The notes: generated from the sequence alone by a model not told the origin. A stretch of 38,877 nucleotides of DNA from Chitinophaga pinensis (GCA_945870835.1 CAMBTV010000002.1:1-38877); one strand, 5' to 3'; counted from the stretch's first letter, positions 26,910 through 37,051 are shown. Numbers and translations: made by a program.

Positions 26910-27395
26910 ATGAGTTTGAGAATTGGGTTTGGTATTGATTTTCATCAGCTAGTTACTGAAAGGGAGTTTTGGTTGGGCGGAGTTAAAATTGATCATCCCA
27001 AAGGAGCACTAGGCCATAGCGATGCGGATGTATTGTTGCATGCTATTTGTGATGCAATGTTGGGTGCTGCCTGTCTAGGTGATATTGGCGTACATTTTCC
27101 TGATACGGATGACACTTTAAAAAATATTGATAGTAAAATATTACTTCAAAAAAGTTTTGAACTCATAAAAAATGCCGGTTATACAATCGTAAACATCGAC
27201 AGTACTTTATGTTTGCAGGCGCCAAAAATTAAAGACTATGTTCCTCAAATGCAAAAAGTAATAGCTGAAATTCTCTCCTTACAGATTACAGATGTATCTA
27301 TTAAAGCTACGACTACAGAAAAAATGGGTTTTGTGGGAAGGGAAGAAGGTTTGGTGGCCTATGCTTCCATTTTGTTAAATAAAAAATTGGGTTAA
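26910..27395 (+). CDS. ispF: 2-C-methyl-D-erythritol 2,4-cyclodiphosphate synthase
   Basis: 161 aa; GFGIDFHQL, GHSDADVLLHAICDA, DIGVHFPDTD. Confidence 0.95.
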   Translation: MSLRIGFGIDFHQLVTEREFWLGGVKIDHPKGALGHSDADVLLHAICDAMLGAACLGDIGVHFPDTDDTLKNIDSKILLQKSFELIKNAGYTIVNIDSTLCLQAPKIKDYVPQMQKVIAEILSLQITDVSIKATTTEKMGFVGREEGLVAYASILLNKKLG

Positions 27396-27433
27396 GTTTA
27401 TTAAAAAACGATCATCAAAAAGGGTAAACTTAT

Positions 27434-27441
27434 TACCTTTG
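27434..27441 (+). promoter_or_regulatory. -7 element TACCTTTG upstream of dut
   Basis: Exact TAnnTTTG match, about 90 nt upstream of the start codon. Confidence 0.4.
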
Positions 27442-27529
27442 TTGATATTGGATTTGATAATTTTTTTGAATTCAATTATTTGATTTCTTTTGAATTGGTA
27501 GTGCCGAGAAAATATAAAATTGATATCAT

Positions 27530-27973
27530 ATGAATACAATTTCTGTAAACATCATTAACAAATCTTCTAATGAATTACCAGCATATGCTACGGAGGGTTC
27601 GGCTGGTATGGATTTAAGGGCTAATTTGGATCAACCCATTACTTTACAATCTTTGGAAAGGACTCTAATACCTACTGGTTTATTTATTGAGCTTCCAGAT
27701 GGGTATGAAGCACAAATAAGGCCTAGAAGTGGACTTGCAATTAAACAGGGAATCACCTGCCTTAATACACCTGGAACAATTGATAGTGATTATAGAGGTG
27801 AATTAAAAGTCATTCTCATTAATTTGAGTAATGAGCCACAACTTTTGTCTCACGGAGATAGAATTGCTCAAATGGTTATTAGCTCGGTAGATAAAGCAAA
27901 CCTTATTTTGGTGCAGGAAATTAATAGTACACAAAGAGGAGAGGGTGGATTTGGCCATACAGGTAAAAAATAA
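27530..27973 (+). CDS. dut: dUTP diphosphatase
   Basis: 147 aa; [47 protein letters not shown]. Confidence 0.95.
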   Translation: MNTISVNIINKSSNELPAYATEGSAGMDLRANLDQPITLQSLERTLIPTGLFIELPDGYEAQIRPRSGLAIKQGITCLNTPGTIDSDYRGELKVILINLSNEPQLLSHGDRIAQMVISSVDKANLILVQEINSTQRGEGGFGHTGKK

Positions 27974-27990
27974 ATTTATCGAAATTAAAA

Positions 27991-28833
27991 ATGAAAAATC
28001 CAACTACTAATAGAATTCATTTCTTCTTTCTTCTTTTCACGACCCTGGTTGTAATTACTTCTGTTGGTTGCAAGACTGCAAAAAAAATACAGGCAGCCGT
28101 TGATAAAAAAGACAGCACCTCCATAAACATCACTCAACCAGTCAACGAAGATTCAATTTTATTAGTTAAAAACGCATTGCAGGAGGTTTACAGAAAAAAA
28201 ATTGACTACAAAACTTTTTCTGCAAAAATCAAGGTTGAATATGAAGATGCAAAAGGAAAGCAGCCCAATATAACTGCCTATGTGAGGGCTTTAAAAGATA
28301 GCCTAATTTGGATTTCAGGTTATGCAACAATTTTTAATGTAGAGGCATTTAGAATTCTAATAAAAAAAGATAGTGTTTTTGTTTTAGATAAAATTAATAA
28401 AGAGGTAAAACTGAGGTCAATTGACTACTTACAAGAAGTTACTGAAATACCATTCGATTTTGAAACACTTCAAAATTTATTAATTGGCAACCCGATTTTT
28501 TTAGATGACAATGTAATTTCTTATAAAGAAACGGATTCGAAAATATTGCTCGCAACGCTGGGGAAATATTTCAAGCACTTATTGACGCTTAATAAAACAG
28601 ATCATTTCTTAATCCACAGCAAACTAGATGATGTGAATATTGTTAGAAATAGAACTGCTGACATTACTTATGGGGATTATGTAAATAATAATGGTGTTAA
28701 TTTTTCCACTTTTAGGGAAATAACAGTTTCAGAAAAAAACAAGTTGGATGTCCTACTAAATTTCAAACAGTATGAGTTTAACAAAGAGCTTGCAATTATT
28801 TTTAATATCCCCGCCAATTATACTAGAAAGTAA
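27991..28833 (+). CDS. DUF4292-like lipoprotein
   Basis: 280 aa; lipobox VGCKTAK; FSAKIKVEYEDAKGKQPNITAYVRALKDSLIWISG typical of the family. Confidence 0.8.
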   Translation: MKNPTTNRIHFFFLLFTTLVVITSVGCKTAKKIQAAVDKKDSTSINITQPVNEDSILLVKNALQEVYRKKIDYKTFSAKIKVEYEDAKGKQPNITAYVRALKDSLIWISGYATIFNVEAFRILIKKDSVFVLDKINKEVKLRSIDYLQEVTEIPFDFETLQNLLIGNPIFLDDNVISYKETDSKILLATLGKYFKHLLTLNKTDHFLIHSKLDDVNIVRNRTADITYGDYVNNNGVNFSTFREITVSEKNKLDVLLNFKQYEFNKELAIIFNIPANYTRK

Positions 28834-28951
28834 AATGGAAGGTTATTGATAGATGGTATTTTTATAATTTAAATTGGTTTAACCTTTTGGTGACTGGAGG
28901 AGCAATGAAAGAGCCCACTTGTTTATTTTTTTATTCTTGTAAAATCTGAAT

Positions 28952-30292
28952 ATGATTAAAAGTTTTTTTTTCTTACTGCTCTCTTTTTTTATAGGGTACT
29001 CTTCATTGGCACAGTCTACCGCACAACAGGAGTTGGAAAAACAAAGGTTGGAATTAAAAAGGGAGATTGAGCAAACACAAGAATTGTTAGATAAAAATAA
29101 AAAAAATACCAAAGAAAGTTTAGGACAACTTTCTCTAATCAATCGCAAGTTAAATTTGCAAGAAAATATTATTGAAAATATTAGTAAGGATATTAATTTA
29201 CTTGACAATTCAATTTATAAATCTCAGCGAGACATCAATAGGCTTCAAGTATTATTGGAAACCCTTAAACAGGAGTACGCCAAAAGTATGTTGTATGCTT
29301 ATAAGAATAGAAGCAGTTCCGATTTTTTAAATTTTATTTTTTCAGCTTCTAGTTTCAATGATGCTATAAAAAGGGTTACATACTTAAAGAGTTATAGAAA
29401 TTATCGAGAATTACAAGGAGATAATATTTTGCGAACCAAAGTGCTTTTGAATCAAAATATTGAAGCGTTGACAGGAAATAAGATTAAGAAGGGACAGGTA
29501 TTGCAAACTCAAAGTAAGGAATTGTCTGTACTAGAAACGCAACAACAAGAAAAAAATCAAATTGTAAAAAACCTTAAGCAACAAGGCAAGGAATTGAATA
29601 ATCAGATTTCTGCTAAGAAAAAGCAAATGCAAAAGGTGAGTAATGCTATTGCCGCAGCTATTAAAAGGGCACAAGAAATGGCAAGAAAAGAGGCCTTGGC
29701 TAAGGCATTCGAAGAAAAAGCAAAACGTGACGCAGCTGAAAGGGCTGCAGAAAAAAATAAGTTGGCTATCGAAAAAGGGAATGCCGCTGTAATCGCAAAA
29801 CCAGCTCCATTGAAACCTGAAAAAGCCTTGCCCATCTCTGTTAGACAAGAAAGTATCTTGTTGGGAAACGATGCGGAAGTTAAGCTGAATGCAAATTTCA
29901 TAAGCAACAAAGGAACATTGCCATGGCCGGTGGATAAAGGCTATATGATTATGCGATTTGGCCCTCAAAAACTTGATATTGGAGTGACAGTTGATAATCC
30001 AGGAATAACTATTGGTAGTGAGATCGGCACATCAGTAAAAGCATTATTTGACGGAGAAGTTTCTTCTGTTACTAATATTGAAAATATGCAGGTTGTTATT
30101 GTTAAGCATGGAGCATATTTTACCACCTATAGTAATTTATCTGGTGTTCATCTTTCACGTGGTCAAGATATTCGCACAGGTCAGGTAGTGGGAAAAGTTG
30201 CACCCAATGATGAGGGAATTGGATCCATTGATCTTATTATTAGCAATGAAAAAAGCAATCTGAATCCTGAGGGCTGGCTGAGGCGAAGGTGA
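28952..30292 (+). CDS. murein hydrolase activator EnvC-like (coiled coil + M23 domain)
   Basis: 446 aa; signal peptide, long coiled coil, degenerate LytM domain (GTSVKALFDGEVSSV...VIVKHGAYFTTYSNL). Confidence 0.88.
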   Translation: MIKSFFFLLLSFFIGYSSLAQSTAQQELEKQRLELKREIEQTQELLDKNKKNTKESLGQLSLINRKLNLQENIIENISKDINLLDNSIYKSQRDINRLQVLLETLKQEYAKSMLYAYKNRSSSDFLNFIFSASSFNDAIKRVTYLKSYRNYRELQGDNILRTKVLLNQNIEALTGNKIKKGQVLQTQSKELSVLETQQQEKNQIVKNLKQQGKELNNQISAKKKQMQKVSNAIAAAIKRAQEMARKEALAKAFEEKAKRDAAERAAEKNKLAIEKGNAAVIAKPAPLKPEKALPISVRQESILLGNDAEVKLNANFISNKGTLPWPVDKGYMIMRFGPQKLDIGVTVDNPGITIGSEIGTSVKALFDGEVSSVTNIENMQVVIVKHGAYFTTYSNLSGVHLSRGQDIRTGQVVGKVAPNDEGIGSIDLIISNEKSNLNPEGWLRRR

Positions 30293-30296
30293 TTAA

Positions 30297-31418
30297 TTAA
30301 TTAATTAATCTATGATACAGCGCTTCATATTTTGGAACTATATTTTCTATGTCGAATTTTTTAGCCTGTAACAGTGCATTGGCTTTAAAGCGATCATGCG
30401 TTTCTTTATTTTGTAAAATAAACAATGCATTTTTACTCATATCTTCTACATCTCCTATTTCGCTCATAAATCCACAATTTCCATTAATAATTATTTCGGG
30501 TAATCCACCTGCGTTGGTTGATATTACAGGCACTTCTGCTGCCAATGCTTCTAATGCAGCAAGACCAAAACTCTCGTATTCACTAGTCAGTAAAAAAAGA
30601 TCGGCTACGGGCAAAATATCTTCCATTTGTTCCTGTTTCCCTAAAAATTTAACATTGTCAACTGAGTTGCTTTTTCTTGCTTCTGCTTCTATCAAAGAAC
30701 GTTCGGGACCATCACCTAATAATAATAATTTAGCGGGGATTTTTTCATTGATTAGAAAAAAGGTTTTAACTACATCTTCTACACGCTTTACTTTTCGAAA
30801 ATTACTTGCATGAACAATAATTTTTTCTCCATTAGGAGCAATTAATTTTTTAAACGCTTCGATTGGTTTCTTATTAAAGCGGTTTACATCAACGAAGTTG
30901 TGGATCACTTCAATTTCTTTTTCTATATCAAAATTTTTGTAGGTTTCAGCTTTAAGGTTATCAGATACAGCAGTTAGAATATCACTTTCATTCATTGAAA
31001 AAGTAACTACTGGCCGGTAGGTTTTATCCCTGCCTATTAGAGTTATATCAGTACCATGTAAAGTAGTTATTACAGGAATTTTAATGCCCTGTTTGGCTAA
31101 AATTTGTTTGGCTATATAAGCCGCAGATGCATGTGGTATTGCATAGTGTACATGAAGCAATTGAATGTCATTATTGGTTATTACATCCACCATCATACTA
31201 GAAAGAGCTGTTTCGTAGGGAGGGTAGTCAAATAACGGGTAGGTAGGAACCCTTACTTCGTGATAAAAAATATTGCCGTGAAAATGACTTAACCTAACGG
31301 GTTGTTGGTAAGTGATAAAGTGTATCTGATGTCCTTTATCAGCAAGGGCTTTTCCCAATTCTGTTGCGAGTACTCCACTTCCCCCAAAGGTAGGATAACA
31401 AACAATTGCTATGTTCAT
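30297..31418 (-). CDS. bshA: N-acetyl-alpha-D-glucosaminyl L-malate synthase
   Basis: 373 aa GT4; CYPTFGGSGVLATELGKALADKGHQIHFITYQQPVRL and LLTSEYESFGLAALEALAAEVPVIS. Confidence 0.93.
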   Translation of the reverse strand: MNIAIVCYPTFGGSGVLATELGKALADKGHQIHFITYQQPVRLSHFHGNIFYHEVRVPTYPLFDYPPYETALSSMMVDVITNNDIQLLHVHYAIPHASAAYIAKQILAKQGIKIPVITTLHGTDITLIGRDKTYRPVVTFSMNESDILTAVSDNLKAETYKNFDIEKEIEVIHNFVDVNRFNKKPIEAFKKLIAPNGEKIIVHASNFRKVKRVEDVVKTFFLINEKIPAKLLLLGDGPERSLIEAEARKSNSVDNVKFLGKQEQMEDILPVADLFLLTSEYESFGLAALEALAAEVPVISTNAGGLPEIIINGNCGFMSEIGDVEDMSKNALFILQNKETHDRFKANALLQAKKFDIENIVPKYEALYHRLIN

Positions 31419-31423
31419 ACAAT

Positions 31424-31549
31424 TTATTTAATATAAAGTTGATTATGATGCAGCCTAAATTGAATCTCTTTAGCCATTTCAAAATAGTTTGCTTTAGAAC
31501 CAATCAATTTAGCACCAATGATTAAAGCATTTGATGCTGTTTGATTCAT
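31424..31549 (-). CDS. candidate 41-aa small protein upstream of bshA (MNQTASNALIIGAKLIGSKANYFEMAKEIQFRLHHNQLYIK)
   Basis: ATG at 31549, TAA at 31426-31424, 5 bp before bshA on the same strand; below the 60-aa cutoff apparent in the ORF track. Confidence 0.45.
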   Translation of the reverse strand: MNQTASNALIIGAKLIGSKANYFEMAKEIQFRLHHNQLYIK

Positions 31550-31601
31550 GAAAACCAATGCAAGTTATCGATTTATTATGGTCGGTATTTTAATTAAGTA
31601 T

Positions 31602-31626
31602 TACATTTGAAATAACAAATTTGTTA
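31602..31626 (+). promoter_or_regulatory. -7 element TACATTTG followed by 14-bp palindrome TAACAAATTTGTTA
   Basis: TACATTTG 31602-31609; palindrome 31613-31626; start codon 31641. Confidence 0.5.
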
Positions 31627-31640
31627 ACTCAATATCAATT

Positions 31641-33014
31641 ATGATACAAAAAACAATAATTCTAGTATTTACTATTTTACTTTCTTTGGGCGCTGCAGCC
31701 CAGAAAGAAGATTCATTAGCCATCAAAAACATTGCTGATAATATATTAATTCATGGAACGGCGTATGAAAATCTTCGGCAGATTTGTAAAAAAATTGGTC
31801 CAAGGTTAAGTGGTTCAACACAAGCTCAAAAAGCAGTAGAGGTAACTGCAAAAATGTTAAAAGATGCCGGAGCAGATACGGTTTACCTCCAGCCTTGTAT
31901 GGTTCCTCATTGGGTTAGGGGTTCAAAAGAAGTAGGGTATATCAATTTACCTAATGGATCTAAATATCCATTAAATCTTTGTTCTCTTGGCAATTCAGAA
32001 GGTACAGGACTGAAAGGAATCTCTGCTCCAATAGTTCAGGTTAATAATTTTATAGAATTAAAGCAATTGGGCAAAGCAGGTATCAATGGAAAAATTGTTT
32101 TCTTTAATTTCGAAATGAATCCTACCTACATAGCAACTTTCAATGCCTATGGTGAGAGTGGTCGTTCTAGAACCGATGGTCCTTCTTTAGCAGCAAGTTA
32201 TGGAGCCGCAGGAGTGCTGGTTCGTTCGTTGGCAAGTAATTTTGACGACTATCCACATACAGGTGTTACTATCTACAACGATTCTTTTCCTAAAATACCT
32301 GCTGTAGCAATTAGTACTAATAATGCCATTTGGTTATCTAAACAAATAACAAAGGGCCAAAAGCTAACTGCATATTTTAAGAATACCTGCACTATGCTGC
32401 CTGATGAACCATCATTTAATGTGGTTGGAGAAATTAGAGGCAGTAAGTTACCAAAGGAAATTATTACTGTTGGCGGTCATTTGGATAGTTGGGATCTTGC
32501 TGAAGGCGCTCAAGATGATGGGGCAGGATGTGTGCAAAGTATTGAAGTTATTAGAGCTTTTAAGGCTACCGGTATTCGTCCACTTAGGACTGTAAGAGCG
32601 GTAATGTTTATGAATGAAGAAAATGGAGGAAGAGGGGGTGATAAATACCTTGAATTAGCCTTGTTAAATAAGGAGAACCATCTTTTTGCTTTAGAAAGTG
32701 ATGCAGGTGGTTTTTCTCCCAGAGGTTTTTCTCTTGACATGCGCGAAGCTCAGGTTAATAAGATTAGACAATGGAAAAACTTATTTTACCCTTATGGAGT
32801 GTATGATTTTTCAGCCTCCGGAAGTGGGTCTGATGTTGGCCCTTTAAAAGTTACCGGTGCCGCATTGGCTGGACTTAGACCAGATAGTCAACGATACTTT
32901 GATGTTCACCATGCCGCTACAGATGTTTTTGAAAACGTAAGTCGGAGAGAACTTCATATGGGAGCCTTGAATATGGCAGCTCTTATCTTTTTGGTAGATA
33001 AATACGGATTATAA
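31641..33014 (+). CDS. secreted M28-family (carboxypeptidase Q-like) metallopeptidase
   Basis: 457 aa; signal peptide; VGGHLDSWDLAEGAQDDGAG, FMNEENGGRGG. Confidence 0.9.
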   Translation: MIQKTIILVFTILLSLGAAAQKEDSLAIKNIADNILIHGTAYENLRQICKKIGPRLSGSTQAQKAVEVTAKMLKDAGADTVYLQPCMVPHWVRGSKEVGYINLPNGSKYPLNLCSLGNSEGTGLKGISAPIVQVNNFIELKQLGKAGINGKIVFFNFEMNPTYIATFNAYGESGRSRTDGPSLAASYGAAGVLVRSLASNFDDYPHTGVTIYNDSFPKIPAVAISTNNAIWLSKQITKGQKLTAYFKNTCTMLPDEPSFNVVGEIRGSKLPKEIITVGGHLDSWDLAEGAQDDGAGCVQSIEVIRAFKATGIRPLRTVRAVMFMNEENGGRGGDKYLELALLNKENHLFALESDAGGFSPRGFSLDMREAQVNKIRQWKNLFYPYGVYDFSASGSGSDVGPLKVTGAALAGLRPDSQRYFDVHHAATDVFENVSRRELHMGALNMAALIFLVDKYGL

Positions 33015-33027
33015 AGTACAATGCAAT

Positions 33028-33459
33028 TTGTTAAATATGGAAGAAAGTGCACTATTAAAAAATTCAAAAAGAAAAATGCCCAGCTATAAAAAAATTCTGT
33101 ATTCAATCTTTTTTTGTTTGATCATTGGGTTGTCAATAGTTGGTTATTGGAAGTACTATTTCACATTCAGTGAGGGATATCGAACTGGGTTAATTCAAAA
33201 ATTATCTTATAAAGGAATTTTTTTTAAAACCTATGAAGGGGAGTTGGTGTTAAGTAGTTTGGTTTCTTCTAACAATATCGCACTGGCTTCAGAAAAATTT
33301 TATTTTTCAGTACCCAGTGACAGCATCGCTAATCTTCTACAAAACTATGAGGGAAAACAAGTGAAACTTCATTATGTACAAAAGAATCATTCTATTTGTT
33401 GGCGAGGCGATAGTGAGTATTTAGTTGATGGTATTACCATCCAGTCAAATTTTAAATAA
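33028..33459 (+). CDS. conserved membrane-anchored protein, unknown function
   Basis: 143 aa; one TM (KILYSIFFCLIIGLSIVGYW) and SEGYRTGLIQKLSYKGIFFKTYEGEL; start may be internal (MPSYKK). Confidence 0.75.
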   Translation: MLNMEESALLKNSKRKMPSYKKILYSIFFCLIIGLSIVGYWKYYFTFSEGYRTGLIQKLSYKGIFFKTYEGELVLSSLVSSNNIALASEKFYFSVPSDSIANLLQNYEGKQVKLHYVQKNHSICWRGDSEYLVDGITIQSNFK

Positions 33460-33463
33460 AAAT

Positions 33464-34162
33464 CTATTGGGCTTGCAATAGAAATATGACTGGCTTTTTA
33501 TGAAAGTCAATTTCTTCTTTTTGCCAATCAGCGACTGTTTTGGTTTTGACAAATTCATTGGTACCCGTTAGCTCCGCGGCTATACAAATCCTTGTAGTTG
33601 CCTTACAATTTTTTAATAGGGTTTCTATTAATTGATTGTTTCTGTAGGGAGTTTCAATAAATATTTCAGTGCTATTTTTTTTTGCAGAACTAGATTCCAT
33701 TTCCTTGATTGTTTTTGCGCGCTCGATATTATCAATCGGAAGGTATCCAACAAATTCAAATTGTTGGCCGTTCATTCCACTCGCCATTAGTGCCAAAAGA
33801 ATAGAACTTGGCCCCACTAGCGGTTTTACAATTACATTTAATTGCTGAGCAAGTTCAACGAGTATTTGCCCAGGATCAGCAATTCCAGGACATCCAGCTT
33901 CGCTAATAATTGCTATATTTTTTCCTTCTTTTATTTTTTGCCGGAAACTAATTTTTTGTTCTTCCTCAGCCTTGTGAATGGTAAACCATTCAAAATCATC
34001 AATTACAATATCCTTACAAATGCTTTTTAAAAAACGTCGAGTGGTGCGTTCATTTTCTGCAAAAATTACCTTACAATCTTTTACTGCATCTATTAAATAA
34101 GTTGGAATCGTTTGAAGTGCTGACTCATCTAATACAGATGGAACTAAGTACACTTTACTCAT
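33464..34162 (-). CDS. RsmI-like SAM-dependent (tetrapyrrole methylase fold) methyltransferase
   Basis: 232 aa; AIISEAGCPGIADPG, VKPLVGPSSILLALMASGMNGQQFEFVGYLP. Confidence 0.9.
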   Translation of the reverse strand: MSKVYLVPSVLDESALQTIPTYLIDAVKDCKVIFAENERTTRRFLKSICKDIVIDDFEWFTIHKAEEEQKISFRQKIKEGKNIAIISEAGCPGIADPGQILVELAQQLNVIVKPLVGPSSILLALMASGMNGQQFEFVGYLPIDNIERAKTIKEMESSSAKKNSTEIFIETPYRNNQLIETLLKNCKATTRICIAAELTGTNEFVKTKTVADWQKEEIDFHKKPVIFLLQAQ

Positions 34163-34251
34163 AGGGTGATTCTTTTATTGAAATATAAATGATTGAGTTT
34201 TTCGATTGATCGAGATATTTTTTTGCCAATGTTTTTATTAAGATTACTAAT

Positions 34252-35007
34252 TTATTGACGGGTTTTATAAAAACTAATGGTAGCAGCTATAACTGAATAG
34301 CTAGGTGCTAAAACCCAACCAACTCCAACTAAAAGATGCATCAGGTAAAATACGATTCCATTTCCAATGGCCAGCCCTTTATGATCGCTGATGAATGCAA
34401 TACTTTGAGAGGAGGATAATTTATTTCTTTCGCAACTATAATCGAGCATTGAAAATCCGAGGTAGTAAGCTTCAATTAATATTGCAAAAAATGGAGTAAA
34501 CCATCCAATGAAAGGAATAAATGATAAAATTAATATTGATAAAATATATACTGATTGCCATAAAGAATTACGCAATACCAATTTCACGCTTCTAGCAATA
34601 TCCTTTAATAGTTGATTGAAACTAAATGGAAATTCCTTGTTTTCCATGATGGCTTCTGTCTTTTCACTTAGGTAAGCAAAAAGTGGAGAACCGATAATTA
34701 AAAAAATATATTTAAATAAAGAAAAATAAAATAGCATCAATACCAATTGAAGAATTACCTGTCCAAAAATAAATAGAAACTTAAGCCAGCTCTCTTCTAA
34801 TGTCAACATCCATTTTTTTAAGCCAGTTAAAGAAAAGAGAAGGTCGATTGCATTTCCACTGCTAATCCAAAATAAGTAAATACCTACGCCGAACAACAAA
34901 GAATAGATAATTCCTGGTATTAAAATCCATTTCCAAAGGCGATGCTTAATGATAAACATATGGGCCAGGTAATAAGATTGAAAGGCTGTAATAATATCTT
35001 TTAACAT
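34252..35007 (-). CDS. EI24/CysZ-family membrane protein
   Basis: 251 aa; multi-TM; LIIGSPLFAYLSEKTEAIMENKEFPFS and FIPFIGWFTPFFAILIEAYYLGFSMLDY. Confidence 0.85.
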   Translation of the reverse strand: MLKDIITAFQSYYLAHMFIIKHRLWKWILIPGIIYSLLFGVGIYLFWISSGNAIDLLFSLTGLKKWMLTLEESWLKFLFIFGQVILQLVLMLFYFSLFKYIFLIIGSPLFAYLSEKTEAIMENKEFPFSFNQLLKDIARSVKLVLRNSLWQSVYILSILILSFIPFIGWFTPFFAILIEAYYLGFSMLDYSCERNKLSSSQSIAFISDHKGLAIGNGIVFYLMHLLVGVGWVLAPSYSVIAATISFYKTRQ

Positions 35008-35213
35008 TCGTTTGGCAAAGCTATTTTAATGGTCATTTCAAAAAGACTAAATAACAAGTTGTTGGTCGAGTTTTAAATTTATTGAGTGTCAAAAATTAAC
35101 TTGTTCTATTGAAAAAGCTATTTGATTGACAAAACAAAATACAATTTAGTTGAATCAGTTAACGATTTGATGCATTTAATATTTAACAGCGTTAGTATTA
35201 TTTCAAAAATTGA

Positions 35214-36218
35214 TTAAAATTTTGGACAAGGAATACCTTTCGTTTGACTCGTTTTCTTAATATAAATTAAGGAAAACTCTGAGCCGCCTCTACTTACTGT
35301 AGCTGCCTTGAGACTAGATGTATTAATATCATAACTAGCTCCAATTCTCAGCCCTTTTATCTCAATGCCTAAATAGGGTATAAGTGCAACATTCATTCGA
35401 ATCCAGGTACCAAAATATAAATTGCTAGGATTGTCAGAATCGCCATTTAGATTAGCAGATATTGCAGCTCCCGCTAATGTTTCACTGGCATTATTTTGAA
35501 TCTGGTGGATCAAAGACGCATTTAGGGATAGTTGGTCATTTAAAGGAAAAGAATATCCTCCATGAATCGTAACTCTTGAGGAAAGATTCCATACTTTGTC
35601 AATAAAACTAAGATTAGGTCTATTGATATGATATATGGAGGCACCCAGGTAATAATTATTTGAACCAGTGCTTGATCCAGAATATAGAATACCTGCATTT
35701 ACGTCTAGGTAATTTTGTGTATCTCCATTGTTTAATCTTTCTGCCGTAGAACCTGTAAAACCATTTTGGGTTAATTGATCTTCAAATGTTAATTTATTAA
35801 AGTCAAGTATAGTGCTGCTGTAGGTAGTCTGAAAACCAGCTCCCAGGGTGTTGTATCCATTTTCATCCAGTGATTTATGGTAGCTTAGCGACAATGAGCC
35901 ATAATTGAGTTTTAAAGCGGCATCCGCACTCTGGTCGCTTAAAGCAGAAAATCCAATTCCAAAAATATCACCTTCGCCAATTTTATTTTTCAACATATTG
36001 AAATCAGCAGAAGCTCCAGTGGTTACATAAGCTTTGGGTATAGAAGGCCATTGATCACGATGGATGGCAGTCATTCTAAAGTCTCCATCAAATTTGCCAG
36101 TAAATGCTGGATTAAGGGTGAGAGGCGAAGCGAAAAATTGAGAAAAATGAGGATCCTGCCCTTTTACAAAAATAAAAAGTAACATAGCCCCTAGTGATAT
36201 GAATAATTTTCTCTTCAT
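35214..36218 (-). CDS. PorP/SprF-family type IX secretion membrane protein
   Basis: 334 aa; signal peptide; GQDPHFSQFFASPLTLNPAFTGKFDGDFRMTAIHRDQWPSI. Confidence 0.92.
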   Translation of the reverse strand: MKRKLFISLGAMLLFIFVKGQDPHFSQFFASPLTLNPAFTGKFDGDFRMTAIHRDQWPSIPKAYVTTGASADFNMLKNKIGEGDIFGIGFSALSDQSADAALKLNYGSLSLSYHKSLDENGYNTLGAGFQTTYSSTILDFNKLTFEDQLTQNGFTGSTAERLNNGDTQNYLDVNAGILYSGSSTGSNNYYLGASIYHINRPNLSFIDKVWNLSSRVTIHGGYSFPLNDQLSLNASLIHQIQNNASETLAGAAISANLNGDSDNPSNLYFGTWIRMNVALIPYLGIEIKGLRIGASYDINTSSLKAATVSRGGSEFSLIYIKKTSQTKGIPCPKF

Positions 36219-36400
36219 TTAAATAATAGCAAATAATTTTTCTTACAATGATTAGTAAATTCTTATCTGCAAGTTCGGACTATTATTTTACAAAAAATTG
36301 CTTCTTATGAGTTTAGTCTTTTGTAATGTATTAATTATACAAATCTTATATATTATTTTTTTGTAAAAAGATAAGAGAATCTATATACTTTAACTCTTTT

Positions 36401-37051
36401 CTAAGATTGTATTTTTTGTCCGAAAGCAAGGTCTCCTGCATCTCCTAAACCTGGAACGATATAACCCTTAGCAGTTAATTCGTCATCTATATCTCCACAC
36501 CATATTGTGGCATTGGTATGAGCCTTTAAAACATATTCAAGGCCTACAGTACAAGCAATAGCACAGACAATGTGCAGCTCTTTTATATTCCCTTCATTTT
36601 TCAAATATTGAATCACTTTTACAAGGGAAGCTCCAGTTGCAATCATTGGATCGCTAATAATTACCACTTTATCTTCTATCACTGGGCAACTCATGTACTC
36701 AAGTTGTATTTCGAAACTCCCGTCTAAATTATGTTTGCGGTAGGCACTTATAAATGCATTTTCTGCCTTATCAAAATAATTCAATAATCCATTGTGCATT
36801 CCAAGACCAGCCCTAAGTATAGTGGCTAATATAGGTTGAAACTGCAATACGCTACAGCTAGCTATTCCTAATGGAGTTGTAACTTCTTTGTTTTTCCAAG
36901 ATAATTTTTTACTGATTTCATATGCGGCTACTTCTGCTATTCGTTCTAGATTTCTTCTAAAACGCATTTGATCACATTGGATATCTTGGTCTCTTAACTC
37001 TGCTATCCAATTACTCACCAACGAATGCTGTTCGCTTAAATTAATTATCAT
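36401..37051 (-). CDS. upp: uracil phosphoribosyltransferase
   Basis: 216 aa; ILRAGLGMHNGLL, ISDPMIATGASLVKVI, YIVPGLGDAGDLAFG. Confidence 0.94.
   Translation of the reverse strand: MIINLSEQHSLVSNWIAELRDQDIQCDQMRFRRNLERIAEVAAYEISKKLSWKNKEVTTPLGIASCSVLQFQPILATILRAGLGMHNGLLNYFDKAENAFISAYRKHNLDGSFEIQLEYMSCPVIEDKVVIISDPMIATGASLVKVIQYLKNEGNIKELHIVCAIACTVGLEYVLKAHTNATIWCGDIDDELTAKGYIVPGLGDAGDLAFGQKIQS

Noticed and set aside
29531-29968. 145-aa antisense ORF inside the envC-like gene
   Set aside because: Composition is the mirror of a coiled-coil gene (Phe/Ser/Leu rich); no start context or family resemblance.
30349-30813. 154-aa plus-strand ORF opposite bshA
   Set aside because: Shadow ORF within a clear GT4 gene.
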